Shown here: positions 1 through 9,831 of the stretch, piece after piece
Layout: each line of letters begins with the position of its first letter
Numbering within the stretch: the first letter of the stretch is position 1
Origin: Acanthamoeba lenticulata
Lineage: Eukaryota; Discosea; Longamoebia; Acanthamoebidae
Length of the DNA: 18,287 nucleotides
NCBI GenBank assembly: GCA_002179805.1
Contig: NAVB01000715.1
Span: 1-18,287 of the forward strand
Direction of reading: 5' to 3'
Program-made: the position numbers and the translations under genes
The notes under the pieces: generated by a model
Databases searched by the model: none
Told to the model about the DNA's origin: nothing
What the model saw: only the letters and a program-made list of their open reading frames with translations

Positions 1-160
1 CCCCCCCCCCAAACACAAACCGCGCGGTGCTCGCTTTGTCGCGGGTTTACATTGCTTGATCCCAAACTGGGCGCTCGCGTTTGTCTGACTTGGCGATGAA
101 TGTATCTCTCCTGGCGCGTGTCGCATCCGCCTCTCCTCTGTGTGTGGTGCCTCCTTGCAG

Positions 161-2760
161 CAAGAAGCGGCTCTCGCTCAAGGGGAGCAAGCGGCGCAGG
201 GCTCGACGCGAGTCCGTGGCCGATCTGGTGATGGGCGAGGAGAAGCCCATCCAGGACGCCCTCAAGCCCCGAGTACAACCCCCCCCCAACCTCTCCTTCC
301 CTCTCTCTTCTCTTTTCCTCTCTCCCAAAGCGCGATCTCCTCTCTCTCTCTATCACACACACTCTCTCTCTCTCTTTCCCTGTGGACCTCATGAAATGGG
401 TGGAAAACATGAAAACATGATCATTAATAATGATAATAAAATGAAATAATTGCAGGAGGGCTGGCTGGACGTTAAGCAGGGCGACACCTGGACCAAGCAC
501 TGGTGCCTCGTCACGGAAATGCGCCACATCAAGGCCCGGCTCGACGCCCACTTGGGCCAGGTCGCCACCGGATCGTACGTCCTTCTTCTCTTTACTCCCC
601 AATTACGTTTGCTTCTCTTCTTCTTCTTTCAAGGTGGCGATGCGATTATTGACGCGCGTGTGGTGGAATGGTGGCCACTGTCGTCGTCGTCATCGTCATC
701 ATCATCATCATCATCACACCAGGGATGATGAGGAGAGGTGGACCGGCTGGGGTCTGGCCATCTTTGAGGAGCTGGTCGACAAGTCCCTTCTCGATTTCGT
801 GGAGGAGATGACTGCCGCGGGGACTGGCATCAAGGTCTTTCCCCTCCTCCTCACCCTCCCCCCCCAGTTTGGGCACGTGCGGGGGGGGGGCACATGCTGT
901 GCTGTGTGTGGGAGGCAGCAGCAGCAGCCGTCCGGACGCTTACGGTTTTATTTGGGGGGGGGGATAATGCGCGCAGATCAAGGCGCGGCGGCACTACCTG
1001 AGGAACTACGGGCGCTGCTTTGCGGGCTCCAAGGCGGTGGACTGGTGCCTGGCCAACAAGAAGAGCGCCTCGCGGCAGGAGGCCATCCTCGCCATGACCG
1101 CTCTCCTCCAGAAGGGTGCGTCCTAAACTGGCCCCCTCCCCCCTTTCCTCGCACGCCCAAGCCCCGCCATGGCCATCGTCACCACCACAGCCCGCAACAT
1201 CACCGATCCACCAACTGATAATACTTGTATATATAAAAAATAGGGCTGATAACGCACGTGGACAAGGAGCCGGTCTACAAGGACACCAAGCACGACTACT
1301 ACAAGTTCAACATCCCGGTCGGGCCCGGCGGGGGCAAGGAGGGCGAGAAGGAAAAGAAGAAGGAGGAGAAGAAGGAGAAGAAGAAGAAGGAGAAGGAGCG
1401 CCGCAAGGAGACACGCGAGGAGCTGGGTGGCGACCTCTCCGACGGGGAAGCCGCTCCGTTGGGGGACATCACGGGCGGGGGCGGCGGGAAGGTGGCGACG
1501 TGCCCGATCGCCATCCTGCCGCTCTCGGACTGCCTGATCAAGCTGGACAAGTCCGGCAGCTACGTGGAGATCGTCCTCTACCACAACGACAACAGCCGCA
1601 TCTTCCTCTCCGGCTGGAAGCCGCCCTCCCTCGCCGCCGCCGCCGCCGCTGCCACCAACCCGTCCGGCTCAGCGCCGTCCTCCGCTGACGACGCGCTGAC
1701 GCCTGGAGGCGGCCGAGAAGCCCGCCGGAGCTGGCGCGGCAAGGGCAGCGCCTTTGACGAAAGCGCCTCCTACTTTTCCATCCGCATCCACCGCAAAGGT
1801 CTCTCTCTTCATTTCTTTCTTTTGCCCCCCCCCCCCAATTTCCTTATTCTGGAGCAGAATGATGAGCACGATCAGGTGCCGGAACCCCTCTATGGGCTCT
1901 TTGAGCATCTGATCAACCACGGTACAGCTGAGCGCCTTCTCTTTCTCTCTCTCTCTCTCTCTCTTTTGTTCTTGCGGTACTCGGCAGCCGAGTCGGCCTC
2001 GAGCGTGCCTGAGCTCGTCCTGTGTCGTGGCGGTGGTGGTGGTGGATGGCGGCGGGGACGTGCGCAGGGCTTGCCGTCGAAGAGCTGTTCGGCTACCAGC
2101 TCTCGCCAGCTCGGGTGGAGCCTCTTTATCAGCTCATCATGCGCCAAGGTCGTGTTTTCTTTCCTCTCCGTCCTTCTTCTTCTTCTTCTTCTTCGAGACT
2201 CTTTCCCTCTTGGACCGGGGTGTGTGTGTGTGCGTGTTCGTTGTGCTGACCGTTCTCGCGTTCGCGGCCACCTATTGATGTTGATTTTACCACACACATA
2301 TGTATAACACCACGACGCAGGCATGTCGCTGGTCGCTGAAACCGATGCACACGTCGTGGGAGAGATGCTGCGGTTGGCCCTCTCTCGTTTACCGAGACGA
2401 CCCTTCCATTTTGGCGGGTGGGAACCACCCTGCTCCTTTGACGGTGCGCTGCCCCGCCCTGCTTCCTGCTAGCCAAGTTCCTTACGTGACCGGCCGCTTC
2501 CCTGGCGTCCAGAGCTCGATGGCAACGAGACAGAGCAGCTCAAATTGGTGGAACATGTGCTGGCCCGTGTCGACGTGGCGGAACGACAGATTGTGGGGCT
2601 GGTCGTGGGACTTGTGAGCCACCTCGTGAGCATGGCCGAGGTGAACGGGGCTAACGAGGAACTTCTGTTGCGTATATTTGCGCCTCTTCTCGTCGATGGC
2701 AAATGGCTTACGTACCGAAAGCCGCCAACGGTCTCGCTTCGGCAGCCCTTTACGGTGTGA
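161..2760 (+). CDS. PH-like/DEP/RhoGAP-like signalling protein, 5' end unresolved
   Basis: Probable regulator of Rho-family GTPase signalling at membranes. Proposed exons: 161-272, 456-574, 723-834, 977-1115, 1244-1921, 2068-2148, 2321-2417, 2478-2760; stop TGA 2758-2760; about 539 codons from Lys at 162. Order: basic N-terminus; PH-like strands beginning EGWLDVKQG and WTKHWCLV (456-574); DEP domain (about 790-1320) with RRHYLRNYGRCFAGSKAVDW and LITHV; Lys/Glu-rich linker (1336-1420); further strand-rich segment CPIAILPLSDC to SYFSIRIHRK (1500-1798); RhoGAP-like region from VPEPLYGLFEHL (1876) to VNGANEELLLRIFAPLLV (about 2640-2695). The motif that should carry the arginine finger reads EELFGYQ, so GAP catalysis is doubtful. 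An intron-like stretch at 1799-1857 cannot be removed without shifting frame and is kept as exon. An acceptor CAG ends at 160; in-frame ATGs lie at 96 and 231, or the gene starts left of the window. Domain calls are by eye; RhoGAP and DEP are firm, PH is tentative. Confidence 0.78.
338..379 (+). repeat. CT/CA microsatellite in intron
   Basis: Runs of CTCTCT broken by a short CACACA stretch, inside the first clearly defined intron (273-455) of gene 1. Similar CT tracts occur at about 1940-1965 and 4803-4826. Confidence 0.75.
681..717 (+). repeat. TCG/TCA trinucleotide repeat in intron
   Basis: TCGTCGTCGTCATCG followed by a TCA run directly before the acceptor at 721-722 in gene 1. It could be read as a His run, but the spliced frame excludes it. 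Confidence 0.7.
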
Positions 2761-2811
2761 TAAGTGTTGCCTTGGGTGCGAGACGCCGTCTGTACAATAC
2801 CTGCTCTTTGT

Positions 2812-2817
2812 AATAAA
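2812..2817 (+). promoter_or_regulatory. Polyadenylation signal AATAAA of the DEP/RhoGAP-like gene
   Basis: A canonical AATAAA lies 52 bases after the TGA at 2758-2760, followed by an A-rich stretch. It closes gene 1 and leaves about 135 bases before the ATG of the next gene, so the promoter of that gene must be very compact. Confidence 0.7.
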
Positions 2818-2952
2818 GAAATAATAATAAAAACACATTTTGGGGCTGATGGGTTTTTCTATAGCTTTTTCTCAGCCGAGGCGGGACTCAACATCTTTCG
2901 CGTGAGAGTTTGGATTAATTTGACCTACCTCACGTTTTTTGTGTGCCCGATC

Positions 2953-5826
2953 ATGTACACACGCGAAAGGAGGTGCGCCAAGTTGCACGGCATGCTCCTT
3001 GTCCTTGGCCTCGCCATCATGGGCGGTTATGCAGGTTCACCTCCCTCCCTTGCACCCAGCCGAGCACCCCTCTCTCCGACATGTTTACACAGGCCCTGCA
3101 GGCGCCACGTCGCTGTCGTTGGACAACCGACCGTCTCTCGGGGTGGCCTTGGTGTCGGACGACACCAGCCACGACTTGGGTTCTTGGCTGGCAAATGTAC
3201 TTTCTTTGCCCACCACGTCACACCTCGCACCTACACACGCACACACACAAGAGGTTCTCTTCTCACTCGGGGCTCGGGGCAGGCCTTGCACAAGTTGCCA
3301 CATTTTTCTTACCGCCTCCAGCTCGTTGGTGATCGGTTCAACCCAAGCGAAGACGATTACATGCAGGTGAGGACAATCCCGCAATCTCACTGTGTTTGTT
3401 GGTGTTGCTTGCTGGCTTGCTTGCTTGCTCACAGCGCTTCAGTCTCTTTCTACGTTTGTGGTGCCGTTTGCTTGTGTTGGTGCGCTCGTGTTTGTGGTGG
3501 CCTCAGCCTATGCCCTCTACCGCTGCGCCTGCACCGACCCTAACGCGGATTATCGGTCCTCCCTCTCTTCCCCACCACCACCACTACCCTCCTCCCCACT
3601 CTTCTCTGCATGCGCGTGACACCAATATCTCTTCCCCCCTCCCGCCCCTTTCTCTTCAACAGCTACTGGAAGTGGCACCGAACCTTCTTCCGCGTAACCC
3701 TGGTGGCGATTGCGCTCGTGATGCTGTACTGCCCCCCCCCCTCTCTCCTCTCTAAACACCCCACATTTGTTTTGTTGCGGCAAATTTGGGGGGGGGGCAC
3801 GCCCCGAGCCAGTTATCTCATAGATAGCACCCGCCTGTCCACTTCTGTGGCCATCTTTACTGCTTGTGCCTCAGGTTGGCGTGCGGGCCAGGCATCTGGG
3901 CTTCGGTAGAGGTCACCCGCAGCGGACCCTTCATAGCCGACAGGTGCGTGAATTTCCGGGGCCCTCCCCCCAAATAGGTTGGATTTGGGAGGGGGAGCAG
4001 CGTGCGCGGTTACGATCACCTTGACATAACAAAAAACAAAAAACAAAAAACAAAAACGGCGCCCTGCAGGGTACAGGCGAGCACGGATCTTCTCGTGGAC
4101 AATGCCCAGGGTGTCAGCTACTCGCTCATCCAGCTCAAGGGTATCCCGCGCTCGCACTTGCGTTATCTGGCCGCGTGCCGCTCACCTGCGTTGGGATTGG
4201 GGGGGGGACTGGTTTGGGCCCGCTCAGAGTACCTCAATGGAAGCTACAGCGCGCCTTCTGTCGCGTTGGCCAATGCACTCGCCATGCAAAGGGATCTCAA
4301 GGACTACAAGGACCCCATGCTCACCGCCGAGCTCGCGCGGTACCTTCTGGGGCCTCTTCCTCTTCGTAGAAGGCTGGTTACGATGGTGGTTGCGATTGAC
4401 GGAACTGGATACGCAGGAACGTGGTGGCGGTGTGCCTCTATGGCGGGATCGCGCTGGCCTGTCTCTTGGGCATGCTTGCCGCCCTCTTCGGCTGGGGCGC
4501 CCCCTCCCTCATGTATAGCTATCTTTCTTTCGCTCTTTCTCTTCTTCTCTTTTGATGTTGTCTTCGTCGCGGACATCCCGCCACCGCAGATCAGTCGATT
4601 GCCCCCCCCCCAACCACTCATTTCGTGTCGCTTTCACGTAGGATGGTCTTCATGCTTTGGCTTTTGCTTTCCTTTGCCTGGTTTGTGTGTGGCGTCCACA
4701 TGGCTAGTACGATCCCCCGCCGCAATAGTTCTTTCAATATCACTGTGTCCTCCTCCTTTCCGCTACGGGAGAGCTGGCGTCGCGATTTCGCTTTCCTTTC
4801 TCCTCTCTCTCTCTCTCTCTTTCTCTCTTACATTTTTGGTTCTCCGTTTTCTCTCGCACTCTCTGCCTCTCGCGGGCTTGCTCAGCTTCCGTGGGTGCGG
4901 CCGACGTCTGCGAAACGGGCGATGACTTCTTTACCTACTCTTACTTCTCCAACAACGACTCGGTCGCATTTGTCGAGGTGCAACACCTTGCGCCCTTTTT
5001 TCTGCCTTTTCACCCTCTCTTTCTTTATCTTTCTTTATCTTTCTCTCTCTGTCTCTCTCTCTCTCTCTCTTTCGTATCCAAATGGGATCCGATTTCACCA
5101 TGGCGATGGTTGCTCGAGACTTACTGTGCGGATGCGACGTCCGTAGTACTACATGTTCTGCAATTCGTCTACTCCCTATGCGGACTTGGTGGTCGATGGC
5201 AAGAAACTTCTCGCACAGGCGAACGTGAGCTACTACGAGGCCCTCGCTCAGAACAACACCGTGCGCGCACTGTCCCCCTTCGTACTCACCCACACGAAAG
5301 CTTACGGGCCCGAGGGATCGCTCCTGCAGGAGGAGGCGGCCAAGTGGCTGCGGGTCTGCAACCAAACGCAAGAGCTGCTGGACAACACTTTCGCTCTTGC
5401 CGATTGCAGTACGACGTCGCGAGACTACGCCGAGTCCAAGGATAAACTCTGCAGCGATGTGATGTACGTTTTTACTTCCCCCCTTTTTTGGTACCATTCG
5501 TCTTCTTCGTGGGGCAAATGGAAAACCTTCTGCGTGCCCGTGCAACATCAGAGTGGGGCTGAGCACGATGGTGGGTATGTGGATCGTGATCGGGCTCCTC
5601 GGCCTTGCCGCGATGCCGATCGGAGTTGCTGGCTACCGACAGTTCCCACGCCCGCTGATGGTATGGAACCTTTGGAAGAGGGGGGGAGGCAATTCAATAC
5701 CTGGCACAGGTCACTGACTGGCACAAACTGGTGCACCAGTACGTGGAGTACGGCTCAGAGCTGGTACTCACGAGGGAGGAGAAGAACCTCTACCCGGACC
5801 TCGCTCCCATCAACTTCCAGGAGTAA
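2953..5826 (+). CDS. TTYH: Tweety-family five-span membrane protein
   Basis: Predicted membrane protein of the tweety (TTYH) family, described in animals as anion-channel-like or lipid-binding membrane proteins. Exons: 2953-3034, 3102-3196, 3283-3366, 3443-3555, 3663-3725, 3875-3943, 4070-4140, 4228-4339, 4417-4512, 4642-4706, 4886-4977, 5147-5463, 5552-5660, 5710-5826; 1485 nt, 494 residues, stop TAA. A hydrophobic leader (about 14-28) is followed by an outer N-terminal segment, TM1 (about 90-112), TM2 (134-156), loop 1, TM3 (231-256), TM4 (262-281), a large loop 2 and TM5 (424-448). Loop 2 has five Cys and sequons NDS, NSS, NVS, NNT and NQT; loop 1 has NGS; this fits two outside loops. The family signature is YYMFCN in loop 2 followed by spaced Cys and a DY..KLC segment just before TM5. 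Length matches animal tweety proteins. The start could instead be ATG 2992. Topology is strong; the family call rests on loop pattern and spacing. Confidence 0.75.
4030..4056 (+). repeat. CAAAAAA tandem repeat in intron
   Basis: About four units of C followed by five or six A, a few bases upstream of the acceptor at 4068-4069 in gene 2. It takes the place of the usual pyrimidine tract. Confidence 0.75.
5014..5072 (+). repeat. CT-rich microsatellite with TTTCTTTATC units
   Basis: Two TTTCTTTATC units followed by long CTCTCT runs, within intron 4978-5146 of the tweety-like gene. Confidence 0.75.
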
Positions 5827-6198
5827 CCACACACCAGTCGTCAAGGGGGGGAAGCGTGTTCCTCGGCTGTATTTTCCTGGCGTTTTCACGTCACTCGGGG
5901 GGAGTGCCAGAAATGCCATTCAATTTTCTGCCGAAGCACGTCCGGCAGAATTGCTGGGGAAGGGGATTGGGTGGGCTTTCCGCGACGTTTCGCTCTTCGC
6001 TTCGTTTTGTTTTTGTCCGTCTTCCCCCCTTTCCTCGCTCTACCCACCGCCGCACTCATTTCGGTTCCATCAAGGCTTTCTCGCGACCCTCGTACCCACA
6101 CAGACAAACTTTTTAGCAGTCCGCAACACTCACCAGCGGCGACATCTACCAGTAACTCATTCACACCGAGAGCCTCCGACGCACACAGAACACACAAA
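5827..6198. other. Intergenic region between tweety-like and VAMP7-like genes
   Basis: 372 bases that must hold the 3' end of gene 2 and the promoter and 5' leader of gene 3. No AATAAA and no convincing TATA box is seen. It contains an 8-bp inverted repeat (5926-5933 and 5943-5950) and ends in a CA-rich leader just before the ATG. No extra coding region is supported. Confidence 0.5.
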
Positions 6199-7326
6199 AT
6201 GCCCATCATCTATGCAGCGGTAGCGGAGGACGGGCAGGTGACGACTGAATGCCAACTGGCGGGGAACAAGACAGACTTTTCCAAGGTCATCACTGTACTG
6301 CTGGAGCGCATGGAACACCGGAACCACAAGAAGTCGTACAGCCACGAAGGGTACCTTCTCCCCCTCAAGTAGGTCCACAAAACACCTCTATTAGGGCTTC
6401 TTTCAGTTGCCCTCCTCCCCCAACCCTGTGCTCAGTGCTTACTGGGCTGTGTAACACACGTGCACACAGGTTTTCGTACAACTACATCACAGAAGACGAA
6501 GTCGCCTACATTTGCGTAGCCACGATGGACATTCCCACCCGGCTCTGCTTCGGCTTTCTGACTAAGATCAAGAACCTTTACGACGGCGGTGAGGAGTTCG
6601 ACGCAGTGCTTGAAGAGCAAATGGTCCCCTTCCCCTTCTTTCCGCCCCTGCTACTTGGGCCCGTTTTTTGGGGGCGTCGAGTTGACGTGCAGGTTGTTTG
6701 GTTGTTTTGTCGCGTCGCAGGCCTTCTTCAACAACGATCCCAAGGCCGACAAGATCAAAGGCATTCAATCGGATATCAAGACCGTGCAGGACATCATGAT
6801 GGAGAACATCGGTACGTCTTTCCTCTTGGCAACGAACCAGATCTAGTCCCTAGGCCCGACATGGATGACCTCCGGTCTAAAGTGCGTGGTGCCCCGCTTC
6901 CCCTTGTCCACCAGAAAACGTGCTTCAACGAGGAGAGAAGCTCGAGGATGTGCTCGACAAGACCGACAAGATGAACGCTAATGCCTCAACCTTTCGGTAC
7001 GCTCTTGGATCCTCCCTCCCAAGGACATACACTCCACGTGAGTCTAGTCCGTCTGTAGACAGAAGAGAGGGAAAGCTTGCTCACGGTGGGCTGCCCCTCT
7101 GCAGAGAGAGTTCCCGCAAGCTCCGGCGAGTGATGTGGTGGCGCAACGTGAAGCTGAACATCTGTTTGTGCTTCATCTGCCTCATTCTCCTGGTACCGCT
7201 TCTCTGTTGTACTTGCCAAGTGGTGGTTGTGACTTACACCAGGCCCCCCCCCTGTGTAATCAGGTCGTGATATTCTTCGTGGTCGTGTGGGCCTGTGGCG
7301 GTTTCAGCTTCCCCAAGTGCGGCTGA
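6199..7326 (+). CDS. VAMP7: VAMP7-type longin R-SNARE
   Basis: Vesicle SNARE for fusion with endosomal, lysosomal or plasma membranes. Exons: 6199-6368, 6470-6623, 6721-6811, 6915-6996, 7105-7192, 7264-7326; 648 nt, 215 residues, stop TGA. The N-terminal longin domain (about 1-110) begins MPIIYAAVAEDGQV and includes FSYNYITEDEVAYICVA and LCFGFLTKIK. The SNARE helix (about 122-182) has the zero-layer arginine at R144 in IENVLQRGEKLEDVLDKTD, which marks an R-SNARE. A basic WWRNVK segment precedes one C-terminal anchor (183-207), with a short tail ending FPKCG. Length is close to animal and plant VAMP7 (about 220). The ATG is the first in frame and follows an A/C-rich leader. The sequence is complete with no missing key residue. 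VAMP7/VAMP72-like is the best assignment; Ykt6 is excluded by the membrane anchor. Confidence 0.94.
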
Positions 7327-7571
7327 GGCCTTCGGGGGTCCTCTCACCAGTATCTGCCCGTCCATCACCCATTTCTGTCTCTCTCTCTCCACGCGAATGG
7401 AACGGGGTACATCATGCGAGCAAGAGGGCGCGACTATGTGGCAGTCACGCTTGCTGGCGTGGTGCACCTTTCTGTACATAAAGCGCGACAAACAACAGGT
7501 TTTTTGGGACCTTTCCAAAAGACTTGCCCACCACAAAAAAAGAAAAACAAGAAGAACACGCGCACACGCAT
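7327..7571. other. Short intergenic region before the F-box gene
   Basis: 245 bases. It holds a CT tract near 7376-7390, a weak TACATAAAG near 7475 that might act in 3' processing of the VAMP7-like transcript, and an A-rich leader (about 7534-7558) directly before the next ATG. Longer reading frames across it are shadows without domain support. Confidence 0.4.
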
Positions 7572-9704
7572 ATGGACCAGGCGGCTGCAGCAACAGGCCC
7601 TTTTGCTTGCGACCTCGTCTCGGGCCTGCCTTTGGAGCTTGGGGTGGAGATATTTGCTGCCCTCGACTCTTTGCAAGACGTACTACAGGGGGCGGCCCTT
7701 GTCAGCCGGGCCTGGTACGCTGTCGCCACGCACCCGACTCTCGCTCGAGTGTGGTACCGCCGCATGCTGAGGCCCGAGCCCCGCGTCGCTCAACTCTCTT
7801 GGCTCGTACGTAGTGGCGCACGCAAGCTCAAGCGTATGTCTTCACCATTGAACCAACGCTGCTTTGGGTTTGGGTGGGGGAGGGCAGGAGAACTTACGGG
7901 CAGAGTTAAGGGCTTTGCGCGAAGTTGGCGCGCGGCGCGATCGTGTGCTCATTGCACACTCGCACCCGAGCATGGACCGTTTCTTGTGGGCCGCGTCTCG
8001 AGGCCACATACGTGTGGTCGAGCGCCTCTGGCGCCAGGTGTGGTTACCCACGACCTCCTTGGCCCCGGAGGGGGGCGGGGGCGTGCCTCTCTGACCCGCC
8101 TCTCTGCGGTGTTGCGTGCAGGCCGCTTCATGTGGAGGCGGAGGCGGAGGCGGAGGCGGAGGAGGAGGAGGGGGCAAGCACTCGCGGAGGAGCGCCGGAG
8201 GAACAGCCAAGCAGAAAGGCGTGCGTAAGCTGTACCTCCATGGCGACTCCTTGATCGACACCAGCCACACGCGGGGGAAGGGGAGCGCCCACCGCAGCGA
8301 GGAAAAGCGCATCCCCATCCTCGCTGCTTGCGAGGCTGGTGAGGTCGCCGTCGTCCGTTTCCTCTTCAAGGCACCTCCCTCTCTCTTCTCGACCCGCGTT
8401 GCCGCCTTCATCATGGCCACAGCTGACCTCTTGCTCCTCCTCATGCTGATCAACATTTCGTGCCATCATGATGTCTTTTGGGGGCTCTCCAGAAGGGTGC
8501 GCCAGTGGATGCGTGCAACACAGAGCTGCAGACTCCGCTCATGGCCGCTTCGTGCCACGGGCACCTCGGTCTCACCGCCACACCATTCTATCCTCCCCCC
8601 CAAAGCATCCATTCCACCACCGCCATTCTTGAGATTACCATTTCTTCCCTTTTCCTCGGACAAGTTGGAGAGGCGCGGGGGGAGAGAGAGGGAGCACGGA
8701 AATCCCACTGATATGGTGGTGGTGGTGGTGGTGGGTCGCCTGGCTGATGGACATGGACATGGACATGGCCTGGTATGGTATGGTACATACATGCCTTGTT
8801 TTCGGGGGGGGAGGGAGGGTGGGAGTGCAGAGACTGTGCGGGTGCTGTTGGAGGCTGGGGCCGACGTCCGGCTGTCGGACATGAGCGGCAATACACCGCT
8901 CCTGCTGGCCTCGGCACAGGGCCACACGGCCATCGCACAAGCTCTTCTGACGCACTGGAGCGACCAGGGCAAAGGTGTGCTGACGCTGTTGCTGTTGCAT
9001 CGTGCACACACCTGAGTGCCTTTCAACCACGCACGCACACCTGCATACCTACCTACACACCTACCCACACACACACACACTCGTGCGCCACAGAGATGAA
9101 GAAGCTCGTGGAGCGCAAGGATCAGGATAAGCGAACGGCGTTATGGTGGGCGGCATGCCATGGCCACGAGCCGGTCGTGCGCCTCCTCCTCCACTATGGC
9201 GCCAACCTGCGTGTGAAGGACGCAGACCAGCGCACGCCAGGTACCCGTCCTCTTCCTTCCTGTCCGAGTCCGGGCTGCAGGGGCAGCAACAAGGCAGGGC
9301 CCTCGCCTTCTCGGCTCCGATTACGCCACGCACGCAGACTCTACGGAGAGGCAGCAGAGAGGTGGTGACACCGGTGAAGCAGGCCCAGGGACCTCAACTT
9401 GTTTGTTTGTGGGGCATCCGTGTGACGCGCAGAGATGGCAGCTCTCGCAGAGGGCCACGAGGCTTTGGCGCAGGCCTGCTTTGGGACCTTGGCCGCAGAG
9501 GGTGGTCGCAAGCGCAAACAGCGGCGCGACGACGAAGATGAAGCGGGCGGGCGAGGTGATGAGGGTCGAGCGAACAGGCCTCGGCGCAGACGCCACAATG
9601 ACGACGAAGAGGAGGAAGGAGAAGAGACGCAAGCGGAAGCTCCTGCGCCGCAAACGGCTCTCCGGCGATCACGTCGGCTGGGAGGCCGAAAGCCCCTCGA
9701 GTGA
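7572..9704 (+). CDS. F-box and ankyrin-repeat protein
   Basis: Probable substrate adaptor of an SCF-type (SKP1-CUL1) ubiquitin ligase. Exons: 7572-7805, 7888-8037, 8122-8370, 8493-8568, 8831-8974, 9094-9240, 9433-9704; 1272 nt, 423 residues, stop TGA. The N-terminal F-box (about 13-66) reads LVSGLPLELGVEIFAALDSL and LVSRAWYAVA. About six ankyrin units follow, with typical pieces FLWAASRGHIRVVERL, ILAACEAGEVAVVRFL, TPLMAASCHGHLETVRVLLE, TPLLLASAQGHTAIAQALL, TALWWAACHGHEPVVRLLL and MAALAEGHEALAQA. A pure Gly run sits in the third exon. The tail mixes basic clusters (GRKRKQRR, RPRRRR) with acidic runs, so nuclear import is plausible. The third intron (8371-8492) needs a GC donor; the other five are GT-AG. 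The ankyrin consensus reads cleanly across all later exon joins, which supports the splicing. The substrate cannot be told. Confidence 0.88.
8371..8492 (+). other. GC-AG intron in the F-box/ankyrin gene
   Basis: The exon ends in AAG at 8370, the intron starts GCACCT and ends CTCTCCAG. Joining here restores the ankyrin pattern FLFK-KGAPVDA in frame. The nearby GTGAGG at about 8340 would give the wrong phase. Confidence 0.65.
8715..8786 (+). repeat. GGT run, ATGGAC repeat and TATGG repeat in intron
   Basis: Three adjacent short tandem repeats inside intron 8569-8830 of the F-box/ankyrin gene: a GGT run (about 8715-8734), about three ATGGAC units (about 8747-8767) and TGGTA units after 8770. 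Confidence 0.7.
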
Positions 9705-9831
9705 AGCACCCATGGGTGCACTTCTTGTGGGCTGCCCACCACAAAGGCAAAAAAAGAGGAGTAGAAATGTAGAAATCTGTTTAAAAGAAACACACACACA
9801 GACCCTCCACACCACCACACTATCATCACCA
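9705..9831. other. Convergent intergenic gap
   Basis: Only 127 bases separate the TGA of the F-box gene and the TGA of the minus-strand J-domain gene. No AATAAA is visible on either strand; both transcripts must end here or overlap. Confidence 0.6.

Noticed and set aside
1..10. C run at the left edge as a telomere or cloning tail
   Set aside because: Similar C and G runs of 8-12 bases occur many times inside introns across the window, so the edge run is ordinary here.
340..380. Possible CRISPR-like or satellite array
   Set aside because: The repeats are simple mono-, di- and trinucleotide runs without spacers and lie inside introns.
2764..3543. 260-codon open frame on the plus strand
   Set aside because: It crosses three introns of the tweety-like gene and joins coding pieces to intron sequence; only the parts at 2953-3034 and 3283-3366 are used as exons.
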